This document shows positions 63,844 through 64,000 of a stretch of DNA of 64,000 nucleotides, piece after piece. Under the pieces are notes generated by a model. The model saw nothing but the letters and a program-made list of their open reading frames with translations. It made no database searches and was not told the origin of the DNA. Numbering within the stretch: position 1 is the stretch's first letter; every line of letters starts with the position of its first letter. The stretch spans positions 1-64,000 of the forward strand of contig NJBP01000003.1 in NCBI GenBank assembly GCA_005223085.1. The letters run 5' to 3'. The position numbers and the translations under genes are program-made. Origin of the DNA: Candidatus Aerophobetes bacterium Ae_b3b (GTDB lineage: Bacteria; Aerophobota; Aerophobia; Aerophobales; AE-B3A).

Positions 63844-64000
63844 CTTTTTTCAGCTTTTCTGGATGTAACATAAGATTTATTGTTTTTCGGATCATTTCTG
63901 GTTCAAACAATACCTTCTTCCAATCGGGTTTAAAAAACCATTCTTTCCCTAATTTGATAGCAACCTTGCATGCATCAGAGAAAAGAGCGTCGGTGGTTCC
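63833..64000 (-). CDS. Unidentified protein, C-terminal 55 residues only
   Basis: An open minus-strand frame enters from the right edge (TDALFSDACKVAIKLGKEW..., ending MLHPEKLKKDDN) and stops at 63833, overlapping the amidohydrolase ATG. The tight overlap argues for a real co-translated gene. I do not recognise the family from this tail. Confidence 0.6.
   Translation of the reverse strand, partial: GTTDALFSDACKVAIKLGKEWFFKPDWKKVLFEPEMIRKTINLMLHPEKLKKDDN

Noticed and set aside
1-64000. CRISPR arrays and tRNA/rRNA genes
   Set aside because: No regularly spaced repeat array was seen, and no intergenic region showed a tRNA cloverleaf or rRNA sequence that I could recognise.

Overview
This window reads as chromosome of an anaerobic, probably acetogen-like or fermentative bacterium of moderate GC. 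The evidence is an [NiFe]-hydrogenase, the methylene-tetrahydrofolate reductase pair MetV/MetF, no respiratory oxidases, and a very large load of ABC importers. I cannot name the lineage from sequence alone; an uncultured anaerobic phylum is plausible but is inference.

Layout. (1) Bases 1-495: the 3' part of an IS200/IS605-type tnpB with its structured right end. (2) 538-7755, plus strand: two orphan receiver-only response regulators; a signal-less [NiFe]-hydrogenase (small and large subunit); metV and metF; the hydrogenase maturation protease; and dihydrolipoamide dehydrogenase. This looks like an H2-linked C1 module. (3) 7777-18563, plus strand: housekeeping genes tsaD, a PHP phosphoesterase, a CtpA-type protease, a divergent polysaccharide deacetylase, accA, gyrB, gyrA and fabD. 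A 443-bp gap at 8776-9218 holds two palindromes, tandem DnaA-box-like 9-mers and a good sigma70 promoter. (4) From 18623 to the right edge every intact gene is on the minus strand. The block carries six ABC import systems (dpp, pot-like 1, opp, liv, pot-like 2, and a sugar-type system without its ATPase). Between them lie enzymes of threonine, D-peptide, hydantoin-like and amino-acid catabolism: a Tdh-like dehydrogenase, Kbl, a threonine-synthase-like enzyme, an M55 D-aminopeptidase, two Asp/Glu/hydantoin racemases, a DUF917 protein, two NicX/M29-like metalloenzymes, an M20 peptidase, a nitroreductase-fold protein, an SDR and an amidohydrolase.

Embedded in this block are scars of core genes. 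At 29.4-30.4 kb a truncated lplA abuts a gyrA fragment, which abuts a kbl fragment. At 53.2-53.8 kb a further-deleted relative of the same lplA segment abuts the 3' 43% of fabD. The source genes gyrA, fabD and kbl all lie at 15-21 kb of this window. The scars bracket about 23 kb in direct orientation. The fabD copy differs mostly at synonymous sites, so it diverged as a functional gene before truncation, suggesting recombination with a related lineage.

Functionally, threonine could be split by Tdh and Kbl to glycine and acetyl-CoA. Glycine cleavage (needing the Lpd encoded here) would yield methylene-THF, which MetVF could reduce with electrons from the adjacent hydrogenase, or oxidise with H2 release. 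The right-hand block looks like a scavenging island for peptides, D-amino acids and cyclic or acylated amino-acid derivatives. These pathway links are inferences from gene content and adjacency.
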